A stretch of 64,000 bases of DNA from Marinisporobacter sp. (GTDB lineage Bacteria > Bacillota > Clostridia > Peptostreptococcales > Thermotaleaceae): NCBI GenBank assembly GCA_025210525.1, contig JAOARP010000039.1, positions 124,001 through 188,000 on the forward strand. Direction: 5' to 3'. The notes beneath the pieces are model-generated. The model was given only the letters and a program-made list of their open reading frames with translations, made no database searches and was not told where the DNA came from. Shown here piece by piece: positions 1 to 9,220 of the stretch. Numbering within the stretch: the stretch's first letter is position 1; every line of letters starts with the position of its first letter. The position numbers and the translations under genes were made by a program.

Positions 1-224
1 CCAATAATCCTAGTATTCACTAATGCCCCTTCAAATTCTATACTAAAATAAGTTCCTATGATTCCAAACACACCAAAAACAACAGATAAAAGTAATTTAT
101 CACCTAATTTTACTGGCTTTTTTGCAATTAAATTTCTAAAAGATTTTAATCTTGATAATATGAATGCAAAAACAAATAGATTTCCAAATTTGTTTGCAAG
201 ACCTAATATAATATTTAAAATCAT
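1..224 (-). CDS. LytS-type sensor histidine kinase, N-terminal fragment (runs off window)
   Basis: This is the start of a minus-strand gene cut by the window edge; 74 codons are visible. It begins at ATG 224, with GGAG about eight bases upstream. The visible protein starts with a hydrophobic helix, then a basic loop (FRNLIAKKP), a second hydrophobic segment and the motif GALVNTRIIG. A hydrophobic start followed by an NTR-x-IG motif is typical of the 5TM membrane sensor domain of LytS/YehU-like kinases, which usually pair with LytTR regulators. The kinase domain lies outside the window, so the assignment rests on the membrane domain alone. It is divergent from hisC. Confidence 0.7.
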   Translation of the reverse strand, partial: MILNIILGLANKFGNLFVFAFILSRLKSFRNLIAKKPVKLGDKLLLSVVFGVFGIIGTYFSIEFEGALVNTRII

Positions 225-267
225 CAAAATCACTCCACTATAAAAGTTTTAGAATCATAACACTTCC

Positions 268-297
268 ATTATACTGTAAATATTTGTTTTATTACAA
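268..297 (-). promoter_or_regulatory. Candidate sigma-A promoter of the LytS-like gene
   Basis: On the minus strand TTGTAA (297-292) and a perfect TATAAT (273-268) are separated by 18 bases, about 45 bases before the start codon. The rest of the 225-588 gene-free stretch is very AT-rich. I see no structured leader in it, and the hisC promoter could not be placed with confidence. Confidence 0.55.
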
Positions 298-588
298 ATC
301 TTTTGCCATATGGAAAATTTTAAAAAGATTCTTAATATTCCCTTTTCATATGAGTTATTTTATAATATTATATAGGTATACTAAATAATTTTTAAATATT
401 AAAATTTTTGTTGAATTTTTAATCCTTCATTTTTATTTTTTATCATAGAAATATTTCTCATTTAAATGCTCATTCACTTTATAAGAGAAACATATGAATA
501 GGATTTGTAATAAATAGAAAATATATGGATATGCATGAAATAAGCAAGTATTATAAAAAATTTAATTTGTAAAGGGAGGAATGAATCT

Positions 589-1692
589 ATGCATCATAAT
601 GATTTGTTTAAGAAAGAAGTTCATTCTCTAAAAAGATATGTTCCAGGTAAACCTATTGAAGAAGTAAAAAAAGAATTAGGTTTAGATGAAATCATCAAAC
701 TTGCTTCTAATGAAAATCCTTTAGGTCCTTCAAAAAAGGCAGTAGAGGCTATTCGTAATGAAGCTGAAAATATTCATATCTATCCTGATTCTTTAGCAGC
801 TGCCTTGAGGGAAGATTTAGCTAAAAAATACGATCTTCATCCTGATGAAATCCTTGTGAGCAATGGAGGAGAGGAAATCATCAAGCTCATTGGACATACC
901 TTTATCAATCCTGGTGATGAAGCAATTATGGCAACACCAACCTTTGGTCTATATGCAACAAGTGTTTTACATATGGGTGGAGTCCCTATACAGATCCCAC
1001 TGAAAAATTACAAACACGACTTTGAAGCTTTTATAGAAAAAATTAATGATCATACAAAATTAATATTTGTTTGCAATCCAAACAATCCAGTAGGAAATAT
1101 TATGACGCAAGATGAAATCAATCATCTAGTAAAAAATGTCCCTGAAAATGTAGTTATTGTATTCGATGAAGCATACTATGAATATGCCATAAAAAATCCT
1201 CAATATCCTAATAGCCTAAAAATCTTAAAAGAAAGACCTAATACAATTATTATTCGAACCTTCTCAAAGGTAGCAGGACTTGCTGGTCTTCGAACTGGAT
1301 ATACTTTAACCTCTAGTAAAATCATCAATGAAATGAGTAAAGTAAAAAATGTATTTAATGTAAATAGACTTGCTCAAGTAGCCGCTCGTGCATCCTTGCA
1401 GGATGAAGAACATATCCAGAATACCGTATCCCTTAATTATGAATCATTGGGACTGATGGAAAAATATTTTGAAGAAAATCATTTAGAATATATCAAATCT
1501 AATGCAAATTTTGTATTTGTAAATATAGCTATGGACTCAAAAGTAGCATTTCAAAAGCTAATGGAAAAAGGATTTATCATCCGACCAGGATATCTATGGA
1601 ATATGGATTCTTGGATTAGAATCAGCACAGGTACCCTTGAACAAACAGAAAAATTCTTGCATAAGCTTGATGAGGTACTAAAGATGAGATAA
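589..1692 (+). CDS. hisC: Histidinol-phosphate aminotransferase
   Basis: A class I/II PLP-dependent aminotransferase of 367 residues, the usual HisC length. It converts imidazole acetol phosphate and glutamate to histidinol phosphate in histidine biosynthesis. Visible hallmarks are SNENPLGPS near residue 41, CNPNNPVG near 162, DEAYYEY near 193 and the PLP-lysine segment [13 protein letters not shown] near 224. GGGAGG precedes ATG 589. No other his genes are adjacent, so it is an orphan hisC. Such copies sometimes serve aromatic amino acid transamination too, and substrate choice cannot be read from the sequence. A membrane-protein gene follows 19 bases downstream and is probably cotranscribed. 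Confidence 0.9.
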   Translation: MHHNDLFKKEVHSLKRYVPGKPIEEVKKELGLDEIIKLASNENPLGPSKKAVEAIRNEAENIHIYPDSLAAALREDLAKKYDLHPDEILVSNGGEEIIKLIGHTFINPGDEAIMATPTFGLYATSVLHMGGVPIQIPLKNYKHDFEAFIEKINDHTKLIFVCNPNNPVGNIMTQDEINHLVKNVPENVVIVFDEAYYEYAIKNPQYPNSLKILKERPNTIIIRTFSKVAGLAGLRTGYTLTSSKIINEMSKVKNVFNVNRLAQVAARASLQDEEHIQNTVSLNYESLGLMEKYFEENHLEYIKSNANFVFVNIAMDSKVAFQKLMEKGFIIRPGYLWNMDSWIRISTGTLEQTEKFLHKLDEVLKMR

Positions 1693-1711
1693 ATTTTGAA
1701 GGGAGTTTTTT

Positions 1712-2368
1712 ATGAAAAAAGGAGATCTTTTATGGGCTTTAGCCTTAAGTCTAATTATAGCTATTTTAACGATTCCAGCAACACATCATCTATTTATCAC
1801 TCTAACAAAGAATCATCCCTACCTTATGGGTTTTGTAAAGGTAAGTATTCTTGCAACATTAGGAGAACTATTAGCCATAAGGATTGTTATTGGCGATTTT
1901 GTCAAGCCTGTAGGAGTTTTTTGGCGATTTTTCATATGGGGTCTTTTAGGAATGAGCTTTGCTTTGATTTTCCCTCTTTTCAATAGTGGTGTACGTACAG
2001 CTATTGAAATCGGTCTTCTTCCTAGCTTTCATGAAAATACAATAGTTACCCCTTTATTGATCAGTGCTGCCATGAATCTTATTTTCGCCCCTACTATGAT
2101 GGGACTTCATCGAATTACTGACACTTATATTGAGCTATGTAATGGGGAAGTAGCCAATTTTAAAAATGTGTCTTTAGAAAATGTGGTTCGTCATATAGAT
2201 TGGAAAGGACTTATTGGATTTGTCTACTTAAAGACTATTCCTTTTTTCTGGATTCCAGCTCATACCTTAACCTTTATGTTACCTTCTGAATATAGGGTTT
2301 TAGCTGCATCCTTTTTATCTATTGCACTAGGAGGTATCCTAGCCTTTGCAAAAAAGAAAAAAAAATAA
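1712..2368 (+). CDS. Putative integral membrane protein, Mpv17/PMP22-like C-terminus
   Basis: A 218-residue protein with about five hydrophobic segments (near residues 8-28, 40-62, 70-92, 108-130, 165-215) and a polylysine tail. The segment near residues 168-208 (KTIPFFWIPAHTLTF, then PSEYRVL and a final hydrophobic helix) resembles the C-terminal signature of the Mpv17/PMP22 family, which has a Trp-Pro rich helix followed by P-x-x-x-RVL. This is a by-eye resemblance, not a search result. It starts at ATG 1712 behind AAGGGAG, directly after hisC, and ends before a strong terminator. Its function is unknown. Confidence 0.6.
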   Translation: MKKGDLLWALALSLIIAILTIPATHHLFITLTKNHPYLMGFVKVSILATLGELLAIRIVIGDFVKPVGVFWRFFIWGLLGMSFALIFPLFNSGVRTAIEIGLLPSFHENTIVTPLLISAAMNLIFAPTMMGLHRITDTYIELCNGEVANFKNVSLENVVRHIDWKGLIGFVYLKTIPFFWIPAHTLTFMLPSEYRVLAASFLSIALGGILAFAKKKKK

Positions 2369-2400
2369 GCATTTATCTTGAAAAACTTTTCCTTACTTTA

Positions 2401-2437
2401 ATGCCCATCCCTTTATTTTAGGGATGGGCATTCATTT
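2401..2437. terminator. Bidirectional terminator between convergent genes
   Basis: A perfect 12-bp stem (ATGCCCATCCCT / AGGGATGGGCAT) with a 7-base loop, followed on the plus strand by a T-rich run. It separates the plus-strand membrane-protein gene from minus-strand ppaX and can serve both. Confidence 0.9.
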
Positions 2438-3088
2438 TTATTTTTTATTTGATTCCTCTATTATTTTTATCAATTCTTCCATACTATCTACTACATAATC
2501 AGGCTCATGCTTTAAATACATTTCCTTAGGGAGTGCACTCCAACTTACAGCTACGGATATGACTCCTGCATTTTTACCACAAAGTACATCAAAGGGACTA
2601 TCCCCTACCATCATAGCTTCTTTGGGATGGCTATTTAATTCCTTTAATGCCATAAGAACCGGCGCAGGATCTGGCTTATGCTTATCCGTATTATTCGCAC
2701 CAACAATGCAACTAAAATACTTCTCTAAATCAAATAATTTTAATCCTCTTCTTGCTGACTCATTCAACCTTGAAGTTACTACTCCTAATTTATATCCTTT
2801 CTTATAAAGGCCTTCTACAACTTCCTTTACCCCTGTATGAATAGTAATGAATTTCTCAAAATTCAAATTTTGAAAACCTCTATAAGTATCTAATGCTTCA
2901 TCACTACACTCAGGACATTCTCGATCTAAAGTTATTTTTAATATTTCTCCAAAGGACTTTATAATCTTTTCTCGTGGAACTTCCCTTTCTAAATGAGTCT
3001 TATAAGTATGCTGAAAAGATTGAATGATCAACTCATTTGTATCTAATAAAGTTCCATCTAAATCAAATAAAATTGTTTTTATCCCCAT
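2438..3088 (-). CDS. ppaX: HAD-family pyrophosphatase PpaX
   Basis: A 216-residue HAD hydrolase with all four HAD motifs: DLDGT at residues 9-13, VTSR near 104, the lysine in KHKPDP near 138 and GDSPFDV near 162. The cap domain is the small helical type. Overall architecture (FDLDGTLLDTNELIIQSF, then KPDPAPV, then GKNAGV) matches Bacillus PpaX, which hydrolyses pyrophosphate released from HPr-Ser-P dephosphorylation. Phosphoglycolate phosphatases are close relatives, so the substrate is inferred. It is monocistronic, with terminators on both sides. Confidence 0.78.
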   Translation of the reverse strand: MGIKTILFDLDGTLLDTNELIIQSFQHTYKTHLEREVPREKIIKSFGEILKITLDRECPECSDEALDTYRGFQNLNFEKFITIHTGVKEVVEGLYKKGYKLGVVTSRLNESARRGLKLFDLEKYFSCIVGANNTDKHKPDPAPVLMALKELNSHPKEAMMVGDSPFDVLCGKNAGVISVAVSWSALPKEMYLKHEPDYVVDSMEELIKIIEESNKK

Positions 3089-3159
3089 AAAGCTCTCCTT
3101 TCTTCATTACAAGCACAACACATATCATCTTACATTTGATTTTAACGAAAATACCTCTA

Positions 3160-3198
3160 TAAGTCAAAAAAGAAACCCACTCTAAACTATTTTAGAGT
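3160..3198 (-). terminator. Terminator of the symporter gene
   Basis: The stem ACTCTAAA / TTTAGAGT (3179-3186 with 3191-3198) is followed on the minus strand by GGGTTTCTTTTTT, just after the symporter stop codon at 3213. Confidence 0.85.
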
Positions 3199-3212
3199 AG
3201 GCCCTCCTTGAT

Positions 3213-4457
3213 TTACGCCATTGCTTTTTGAGCTTTTTTATTTTCTTCTACATCCTCTAATTCATTTTCAGTAGCTGCTACAACAGTTGCTGCCGCTAAA
3301 TCTCCAATAACATTTACTGAAGTTCTTGCCATATCTAGTATTCTATCTACTCCAGCAATAAGTGTAATTCCCTCAAGAGGTAGTCCCACAGATGCTAAAA
3401 CAACAGAAAGCATAATGAGCCCTCCCCCTGGCACTCCAGCTGTTCCTATAGCTCCTAATGTGGAGGTAAGAATGATTGTACTCATTTGAGAAATCGTTAA
3501 GTCTATTCCGTATATTTGAGCGACAAACAAAGCGCATACCCCCTGATATAAAGCTGTCCCGCCCATATTAATAGTAGCTCCTAAAGGAAGTACAAAGCTT
3601 GCAATCTTTTCAGATACGCCAATATTTTCTTTGATACATTGTATACTTACAGGTAATGTTCCTGAACTACTTGTTGTACTAAAAGCAGTAGTTGCTGCCG
3701 GCATAATCCCCTTAATAAATTTTATTGGATTACATTTAGCAAAAGCTTTTACAGTTACAGCATATACAAATAATGTTTGAATCACACATCCTATATATAC
3801 AGCTGCAATCACCTTTATTAAAGGTAATAAAACATCTGTACCATTTGATGCTACTACAGGTGTAATCAAACCAAATACCCCAATAGGTGCTAAGGACATA
3901 ATCAGCCCTGTAATCTTATACATAATTTCTGCTAAGCTATCAAAAAAGCTAATAAAGGGTTTGCTTTTTTCCTCTGGTAATGAAGTCGCTCCGATTCCTA
4001 AAAATAATGCAAAAGCAATAATTTGTAGCATATTTCCTTCCACTAAACCCTTCATTGGATTTTTAGGAATTACATTTAGTAAAATCTCCATAATAGGAGG
4101 TGCATCCTTTGCAGCAGTAGCGTCAATACTTACTGGCATACTTAATCCTAATCCTGGGTTAATTATTTTACTTAGTAAAATTCCTATAGTAACTGCAAAA
4201 GCTGTAGTAAATAAATAATATCCTATTGTCTTACCACCAATTCTCCCTAAAGTTTTAATATCCCCTATACTTGCAGCTCCTACAATCAACGAAGATAATA
4301 CTAATGGCACAATGAGCATTTTAATTAAATTAAGAAATAAAGTACCAAATGGTTTAATAAATGTCTCAGCTATATGTGGATTACTTTGTAAGAAAAGTCC
4401 TACAATAATACCGCCTATCAATCCTATAAATATTTTTGTTGTTAATTTTAATTTCAA
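3213..4457 (-). CDS. Dicarboxylate/amino acid:cation symporter (DAACS, GltP/GltT/DctA type)
   Basis: A sodium- or proton-coupled importer for glutamate, aspartate or C4-dicarboxylates. I place the start at TTG 4457, because a perfect AAAGGAGG lies eight bases upstream. The longer frame to 4568 adds 37 residues that do not look like the family. This leaves 414 residues, the usual length. Visible signatures are the serine-rich re-entrant loop TTSSSGTLPVS, ATINMGGTALYQG (the Na+/substrate site), the second hairpin GTAGVPGGG and DRILDMARTSVNVIGD. A two-component system follows upstream in the same orientation, and an 11-bp direct repeat lies in front of the promoter region, so regulation by that system is likely. 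Confidence 0.9.
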   Translation of the reverse strand: MKLKLTTKIFIGLIGGIIVGLFLQSNPHIAETFIKPFGTLFLNLIKMLIVPLVLSSLIVGAASIGDIKTLGRIGGKTIGYYLFTTAFAVTIGILLSKIINPGLGLSMPVSIDATAAKDAPPIMEILLNVIPKNPMKGLVEGNMLQIIAFALFLGIGATSLPEEKSKPFISFFDSLAEIMYKITGLIMSLAPIGVFGLITPVVASNGTDVLLPLIKVIAAVYIGCVIQTLFVYAVTVKAFAKCNPIKFIKGIMPAATTAFSTTSSSGTLPVSIQCIKENIGVSEKIASFVLPLGATINMGGTALYQGVCALFVAQIYGIDLTISQMSTIILTSTLGAIGTAGVPGGGLIMLSVVLASVGLPLEGITLIAGVDRILDMARTSVNVIGDLAAATVVAATENELEDVEENKKAQKAMA

Positions 4458-4506
4458 AAACGACTCCTCCTTTTTTATTTTTACGTTTAATCTATGATAA
4501 CCTTTT

Positions 4507-4537
4507 CCTAACAGAATCAGACATAACCTAACAGAAT
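4507..4537 (-). promoter_or_regulatory. 11-bp direct repeat upstream of the symporter, candidate response-regulator site
   Basis: Two identical copies of ATTCTGTTAGG (minus strand) at 4537-4527 and 4517-4507 have exactly 20-bp spacing, about two helical turns. A TATCAT hexamer at 4499-4494 could be the -10 element, which puts the repeats over and just above the -35 position, the usual site for an activator. The adjacent GlnL-like regulator is the obvious candidate binder. This is inference from position and from GlnL binding direct repeats in Bacillus. Confidence 0.55.
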
Positions 4538-4579
4538 AAAACTTTTTTATAATTTTATCTATTTTCATAACTTACTTGA

Positions 4580-4611
4580 AAATAAAAAACTCAGGCATAA
4601 AGACCTAAGTT
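4580..4611 (-). terminator. Terminator of the two-component operon
   Basis: On the minus strand AACTTAGG pairs with CCTGAGTT (one G-U) and is followed by TTTTATTTT, directly after the response-regulator stop. It separates this operon from the symporter gene. Confidence 0.75.
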
Positions 4612-4633
4612 CTTTTAGGGTAAACATCTATTT

Positions 4634-5536
4634 TTATATAGGATTTTTTATAGATACAATAATCCCTTCAATAAATTTCTTCACACTCACCTTCCCACCA
4701 TAATTTGACTTTCCTCGGATATAGTTCATTTGCTTTCTCACTTCTTTAAAATCAAATAAAACACTACCGTATTTTATAAATATGTCATTCCCATAATCTT
4801 CAATCCCCATATGGGCAATATTTTTTAAAGCTCTACTAATAGCCCTTCTGATTCTTTGTTCTATGGCAAAAACATTGCTTATAATACCATATTCCTCTTC
4901 ATACCTTTTTTGTAGATCATTATAGATTTCAGTCATTTTATATTTTATTGGATTTTTCCCTGCATCCTTATCTTGTTCTAAAGCCCAAAGAATAATTTCA
5001 ATAATATCATTATTTCCAGCTTCCCCTAAAATCCCTAATTGAGCTAATATTTTTTCTATCTTATCCTTATCACTAGAGACTTCAAACCCTTTATCTTGAT
5101 TACTTTCCTCATATATATTCATTTCTTTAATAGCATTCTTAAAAGATTGAATCACATGAACCATGTTCATTTTCTCTTTTACCTTTTTAATAACCGAAAC
5201 TACCTCTACCACATTTATTGGTTTATTGATAAAAAATTCTATTCCTTCTTTATATGCCTCTGCAATCATTTCCTTTGATGTTACTTGAGAAATCATGATA
5301 AAGGTTGTCTTGCATTTCACTTCTTTCATAGCTGACACAATACTGATTCCATCAATTTCTGGTAATAATAAATCAATCAAAACAATATTCGGCTGTAACC
5401 TTTTGATCTCATCTATAGCTTGTAATCCATCATCCGAAATTCCGATAACATCTCCTAAATTGCTCTTTAATATCACCTTTTTTAATAGGTTTTGAACAAC
5501 TTTATCATCCTCTATAATATAAAAGTTTGTATCCAT
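4634..5536 (-). CDS. Response regulator with YcbB (GlnL-type) output domain
   Basis: A 300-residue regulator. The receiver domain (residues 1-120) has acidic residues D10/D11, the phospho-acceptor D55 in LIDLLLPE and the conserved lysine in FINKPIN. A linker is followed by a helical domain from about 165 to the end (NDIIEIILWAL, then YEEEYG, then QRIRRAISRAL), which matches the YcbB DNA-binding domain of Bacillus GlnL. GlnK/GlnL in Bacillus senses glutamine and activates its transport and breakdown. Here the neighbour is a DAACS importer, so glutamate/glutamine or dicarboxylate uptake is the likely target. The kinase gene ends five bases upstream. Confidence 0.85.
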   Translation of the reverse strand: MDTNFYIIEDDKVVQNLLKKVILKSNLGDVIGISDDGLQAIDEIKRLQPNIVLIDLLLPEIDGISIVSAMKEVKCKTTFIMISQVTSKEMIAEAYKEGIEFFINKPINVVEVVSVIKKVKEKMNMVHVIQSFKNAIKEMNIYEESNQDKGFEVSSDKDKIEKILAQLGILGEAGNNDIIEIILWALEQDKDAGKNPIKYKMTEIYNDLQKRYEEEYGIISNVFAIEQRIRRAISRALKNIAHMGIEDYGNDIFIKYGSVLFDFKEVRKQMNYIRGKSNYGGKVSVKKFIEGIIVSIKNPI

Positions 5537-5540
5537 ACGA

Positions 5541-6803
5541 TCACTTCCTCTTCTCTATTTTCAAAGCAGGAATTTTTATCTTAAAGGTTGTATTTTCATC
5601 TTTTACATGCTGGAGAAATACTTCTCCTTCATAATGACTTTCCACTATATATTTTACATGGGATAATCCTATGCCTGTTGACATTCTACCTGTCAAATTA
5701 TCAATTTTTGTAGTAAATCCCGGTTCAAATATTAAATCTATATCCTCCTCTTCAATACCAATACCATCATCAGTAACTTTAAAGGTGCAGTATTCTTCCT
5801 CCTTTTCCACCTCTATGACTATTTTCCCTACCTCTCCTATAGCATCTATAGCATTGGTAATAAGATTATTTAAAATAGATATTAGGGGATAAAAATCATT
5901 TGTATAAAAGTGATCTTTTATAATAAAGGTCAGCACAATATTTTTACCATTTTTATAAATTAACTTTTGTGTATTTTCCTTAATGATCTTAAAAATTTCA
6001 TCTATTCCCATGACCATACTCTTTGTTTCTTCTGATAGAGTCTCTTCCATTCCTACTACAACTCGCAAATAATCCTTTTTTATCTCATGAATATTCCTTG
6101 AAATATATAGAGCTTGGTTTTTGGATATGGGATCTTTCAATCTTTTGTACAATTGATAACTCTTTTCCATCATATCTTCAATATCTACCATTGATTTTCT
6201 CAAAAAGAAAAGCTCTGTTTTCAATCTAGCATGAAATAATAATAATTCCCTAAATTTATTTTCTTTTTGTTCTCTCTCATAAGTATTTTTATAATACAAA
6301 ATAGTTTTATAGATAAAAAAAGTAATTAAGGAACGTATAAACCCTACAGCAATAATAGCAAGGGTTGCTTTTTTAAATTGAATATCCATCCAAAAACTTC
6401 TAATGAATGCCTCAGACAAATTTCCTAAGCTATCAGAAATCCATAAAAATAATATAAAAGCCATTGGTTTTTCTAATTTCCTTCGAATATTGAATATCTG
6501 AAAAAATAGCCCAAACATGAGATAGAAAATAGCAACAGGTAGATACTGGAGTAATGTTTCTATCAACGTCATTTGATGATAAGCAATAAAATCTACAAAT
6601 CCTCTAAATAAAAACATCAATACCGCTATAAAGCTAGACACCGTAAGTATGGGGATCTCCTTATAGTAAATGAATAATAAAGTTAATACTACCACTGCAA
6701 GGGAAAATCGAAACCATTGGGAAAACGGACTAAAATAAACTTGTCCCATAAATACCGTTACCATACTAATCACAAAAATATTTTCTATTTTCTTCTCTTT
6801 CAT
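5541..6803 (-). CDS. Membrane sensor histidine kinase (GlnK-like)
   Basis: The N-terminal half (about residues 1-175) carries six hydrophobic helices. A coiled linker follows, then the probable phospho-acceptor histidine in RNIHEIKKDY, and a HATPase_c domain with N box NNLITNAIDA, G1 DDGIGIEEED, F box FEPGFTTK and G2 GIGLSHV. I start it at ATG 6803, which has GGAG upstream, rather than at GTG four codons earlier. It lies five bases from the GlnL-like regulator and must form a pair with it. The signal is unknown; a sensor with only membrane helices suggests membrane or transporter-linked sensing. Confidence 0.85.
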   Translation of the reverse strand: MKEKKIENIFVISMVTVFMGQVYFSPFSQWFRFSLAVVVLTLLFIYYKEIPILTVSSFIAVLMFLFRGFVDFIAYHQMTLIETLLQYLPVAIFYLMFGLFFQIFNIRRKLEKPMAFILFLWISDSLGNLSEAFIRSFWMDIQFKKATLAIIAVGFIRSLITFFIYKTILYYKNTYEREQKENKFRELLLFHARLKTELFFLRKSMVDIEDMMEKSYQLYKRLKDPISKNQALYISRNIHEIKKDYLRVVVGMEETLSEETKSMVMGIDEIFKIIKENTQKLIYKNGKNIVLTFIIKDHFYTNDFYPLISILNNLITNAIDAIGEVGKIVIEVEKEEEYCTFKVTDDGIGIEEEDIDLIFEPGFTTKIDNLTGRMSTGIGLSHVKYIVESHYEGEVFLQHVKDENTTFKIKIPALKIEKRK

Positions 6804-6824
6804 ACTTCTCCACACCTCTTCACA

Positions 6825-6854
6825 AAAAATAGAAGAGCTATTTTAAGCCCTTCT
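6825..6854. terminator. Terminator downstream of tex
   Basis: AGAAGGGCT and AGCTCTTCT (minus strand, one G-U pair) enclose a six-base loop and are followed by TTTTTT. It ends tex transcription before the kinase gene, and T-runs on both sides would allow use in both directions. Confidence 0.8.
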
Positions 6855-6861
6855 AGTTTTT

Positions 6862-9021
6862 TTATAACTGCTTCATACTTAAAGAGATTTTTCCTCTCTC
6901 CATATCTAATCCAATAATTTTCACCTTTACTTCATCTCCTACAGAAACTACATCCATTGGGTTTTTTACAAATTTGTTGCTTAGCTGAGAAATATGTACA
7001 AGTCCATCCTGTTTCACACCAATATCTACAAAAGCTCCAAAATCTACAACATTTCTTACAGTTCCTGTCATAATCATATCTAGCTTTAAATCTTCCATTT
7101 TTAATACATCACTTCTAAATACAGGCTTCGGCATTTCTTCCCTCGGATCTCTACCAGGCTTTTTAATTTCTCCTATAATATCTCTTAGAGTAGGAATTCC
7201 TGTATCTAATACTTCTGCTAACTTAGGAATATCTTTTCCAACCTCTTTTATTTTTTCATCAATATTTCTTAGTTTTCCTTCTCTTATGTCCTCCATAGTA
7301 TAGCCTAATTTTTCTATCAATTTCATAGTGATCTCATAAGACTCTGGATGGACAGATGTATTATCTAGAGGATGATCTCCATCAGAAATTCGCAAGAAAC
7401 CTGCACATTGCTCATAGGCTTTACCTCCTAGCCTTTTCACTTTTTTTAATTCCTTTCTATTCAAAAACTTTCCATTTTCTTCTCTGTATTTTACAATATT
7501 CTTAGCAATAGATGAAGAAACACCCGATACATAATTTAGCAATGAAGGAGAAGCTGTATTTAAATCAACCCCTACACTATTTACACAGTCTTCTACTACA
7601 TTTTCAAGGCTCTGTCCTAATTTAGCTTGGTTTAAATCATGCTGATATTGTCCAACCCCTATACTTTTAGGATCTATTTTTACAAGCTCTGCTAATGGAT
7701 CTTGCAGTCTTCGACCAATAGAAATAGCCCCTCTAATAGATACATCTACATCTGGATATTCTTCCGTTGCAAGCTTAGATGCAGAATAAACAGATGCACC
7801 TGCCTCACTAACGATTGTATAATATACCTCTTTTTTTATCTCCTTTAGCATTTCTGCTACGATTAATTCTGTTTCTCTTGAAGCTGTACCATTTCCAATA
7901 GGAATCATATCTATATCATATTTTTCTATCAAATCCTTCATGATTTTTTGTGATTCTTTGACCTTATTATGAGGCTCATTTGGATAAATGGTTGTATAAT
8001 CTAATAATTTACCTGTTCCATCTAATATAACGATTTTGCATCCTGTTCGAAAACTAGGGTCAATGGCTAATAACCTTACGTCTTTAACAGGAGGAATCAA
8101 CAATAAAGGCTTTGTATTTTTTGCAAACACCTTAATGGCTTCTTCTTCAGCTCTTTCTGTTAAACTATTTCTTACTTCTCTTTCAATAGATGGAGCAATT
8201 AATCTCTTGTAAGCATCTGCTATGGCTTCTACTAAAAAATCCGTAGTAATAGCTTTCTCATTGTTTATTACTTTCTTTTTCAGGTAGCTGATGATTTCCT
8301 CATCAGGACTTAATACTTTTACTTTCAGTTTTTTTTCTTTTTCTCCTCTATTAATAGCTAAAATTCTATGATTGGCTATTTTACCTACTGATTCTGAAAA
8401 ATCATAATACATTTCATAAACCGTTTTCTCTTCTTCATCTGTAGCCTTTGATTGAATACTTCCCTTTTGAAAATTCAATCCTCTAATTTTTTCTCTATAA
8501 CCCGCATCATCAGAAACCATTTCAGCAAGAATATCCTTTGCTCCATTTATTGCATCTTCTACACTATTTACTTCTAATTCTTCATTGATAAAAGGCATAG
8601 CTAAGCTTTCTATGGTTTCATCTATCACTTCCTGCTTAAATATGATTTGTGCTAAAGGCTCAAGTCCCTTTTCTTTTGCAATAGTAGCTCTTGTCCTTCT
8701 TTTGGGCTTAAAGGGTCTATATAAGTCTTCTATCTTTTGGAGAACTGTAGCTTTAATAATTTTTTCCTTTAAATCCTCTGTTAATTTTCCCTGTTCGTCA
8801 ATTAATCTGATAACTTCTTCTTTTCTTGCTTCTAAATTTCTTAAATAAACAAGACGATCATATAGCTCTCTTAAAACTTCATCACTTAATCCTCCTGTTG
8901 CTTCTTTTCTATACCTCGCAATAAAGGGAATGGTATTTCCCTCATCTATCAGCTTTACCGTCTCTTGTACCTGATAGGTTTTAATATTAAACTCTTTTGT
9001 TAATTGATTTATTATTTTCAT
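6862..9021 (-). CDS. tex: Tex-family RNA-binding transcription accessory protein
   Basis: A 719-residue, full-length Tex/YhgF protein. The order of parts is an N-terminal helical Tex domain, a YqgF/RNase H-like fold (LAIDPSFRTGCKIV near residue 325), tandem helix-hairpin-helix motifs (NYVSGVSSSIAKNIV near 500) and a C-terminal S1 RNA-binding domain (GTVRNVVDFGAFVDIG near 655). Tex binds nucleic acid and affects transcription or RNA turnover; its exact role is not settled even in model organisms. It is monocistronic here. Confidence 0.92.
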   Translation of the reverse strand: MKIINQLTKEFNIKTYQVQETVKLIDEGNTIPFIARYRKEATGGLSDEVLRELYDRLVYLRNLEARKEEVIRLIDEQGKLTEDLKEKIIKATVLQKIEDLYRPFKPKRRTRATIAKEKGLEPLAQIIFKQEVIDETIESLAMPFINEELEVNSVEDAINGAKDILAEMVSDDAGYREKIRGLNFQKGSIQSKATDEEEKTVYEMYYDFSESVGKIANHRILAINRGEKEKKLKVKVLSPDEEIISYLKKKVINNEKAITTDFLVEAIADAYKRLIAPSIEREVRNSLTERAEEEAIKVFAKNTKPLLLIPPVKDVRLLAIDPSFRTGCKIVILDGTGKLLDYTTIYPNEPHNKVKESQKIMKDLIEKYDIDMIPIGNGTASRETELIVAEMLKEIKKEVYYTIVSEAGASVYSASKLATEEYPDVDVSIRGAISIGRRLQDPLAELVKIDPKSIGVGQYQHDLNQAKLGQSLENVVEDCVNSVGVDLNTASPSLLNYVSGVSSSIAKNIVKYREENGKFLNRKELKKVKRLGGKAYEQCAGFLRISDGDHPLDNTSVHPESYEITMKLIEKLGYTMEDIREGKLRNIDEKIKEVGKDIPKLAEVLDTGIPTLRDIIGEIKKPGRDPREEMPKPVFRSDVLKMEDLKLDMIMTGTVRNVVDFGAFVDIGVKQDGLVHISQLSNKFVKNPMDVVSVGDEVKVKIIGLDMERGKISLSMKQL

Positions 9022-9182
9022 TTTCTTCCTCCATGTAACATTCTTTTCTTCATTGACAAATTTTCATGCAATCTCTTTCAATTTCCCGTCGAATATTTCC
9101 TGGGAAAAATCATTTTTGCCAAAGATTTTGTAATATTTACTATTTTATTATATAGCTGTAAAAACTTATCTGCAAGGATAAA

Positions 9183-9210
9183 GAAAAGACGTAAATAAAT
9201 TTACGCCTTT
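9183..9210 (-). terminator. Terminator of the secA-prfB operon
   Basis: On the minus strand GGCGTAAAT pairs with ATTTACGTC (one A-C mismatch) and is followed by TTTTCTTT, right after the prfB stop codon. Confidence 0.7.
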
Positions 9211-9220
9211 TCCTATCCAT

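Noticed and set aside
225-588. T-box or other riboswitch before hisC
   Set aside because: No T-box sequence, specifier stem or terminator-antiterminator pair could be found in this AT-rich gap.
1696-1986. 96-codon plus-strand frame inside the membrane-protein gene
   Set aside because: It is an out-of-frame shadow of the 218-residue membrane protein, rich in S, C and R as such shadows are.
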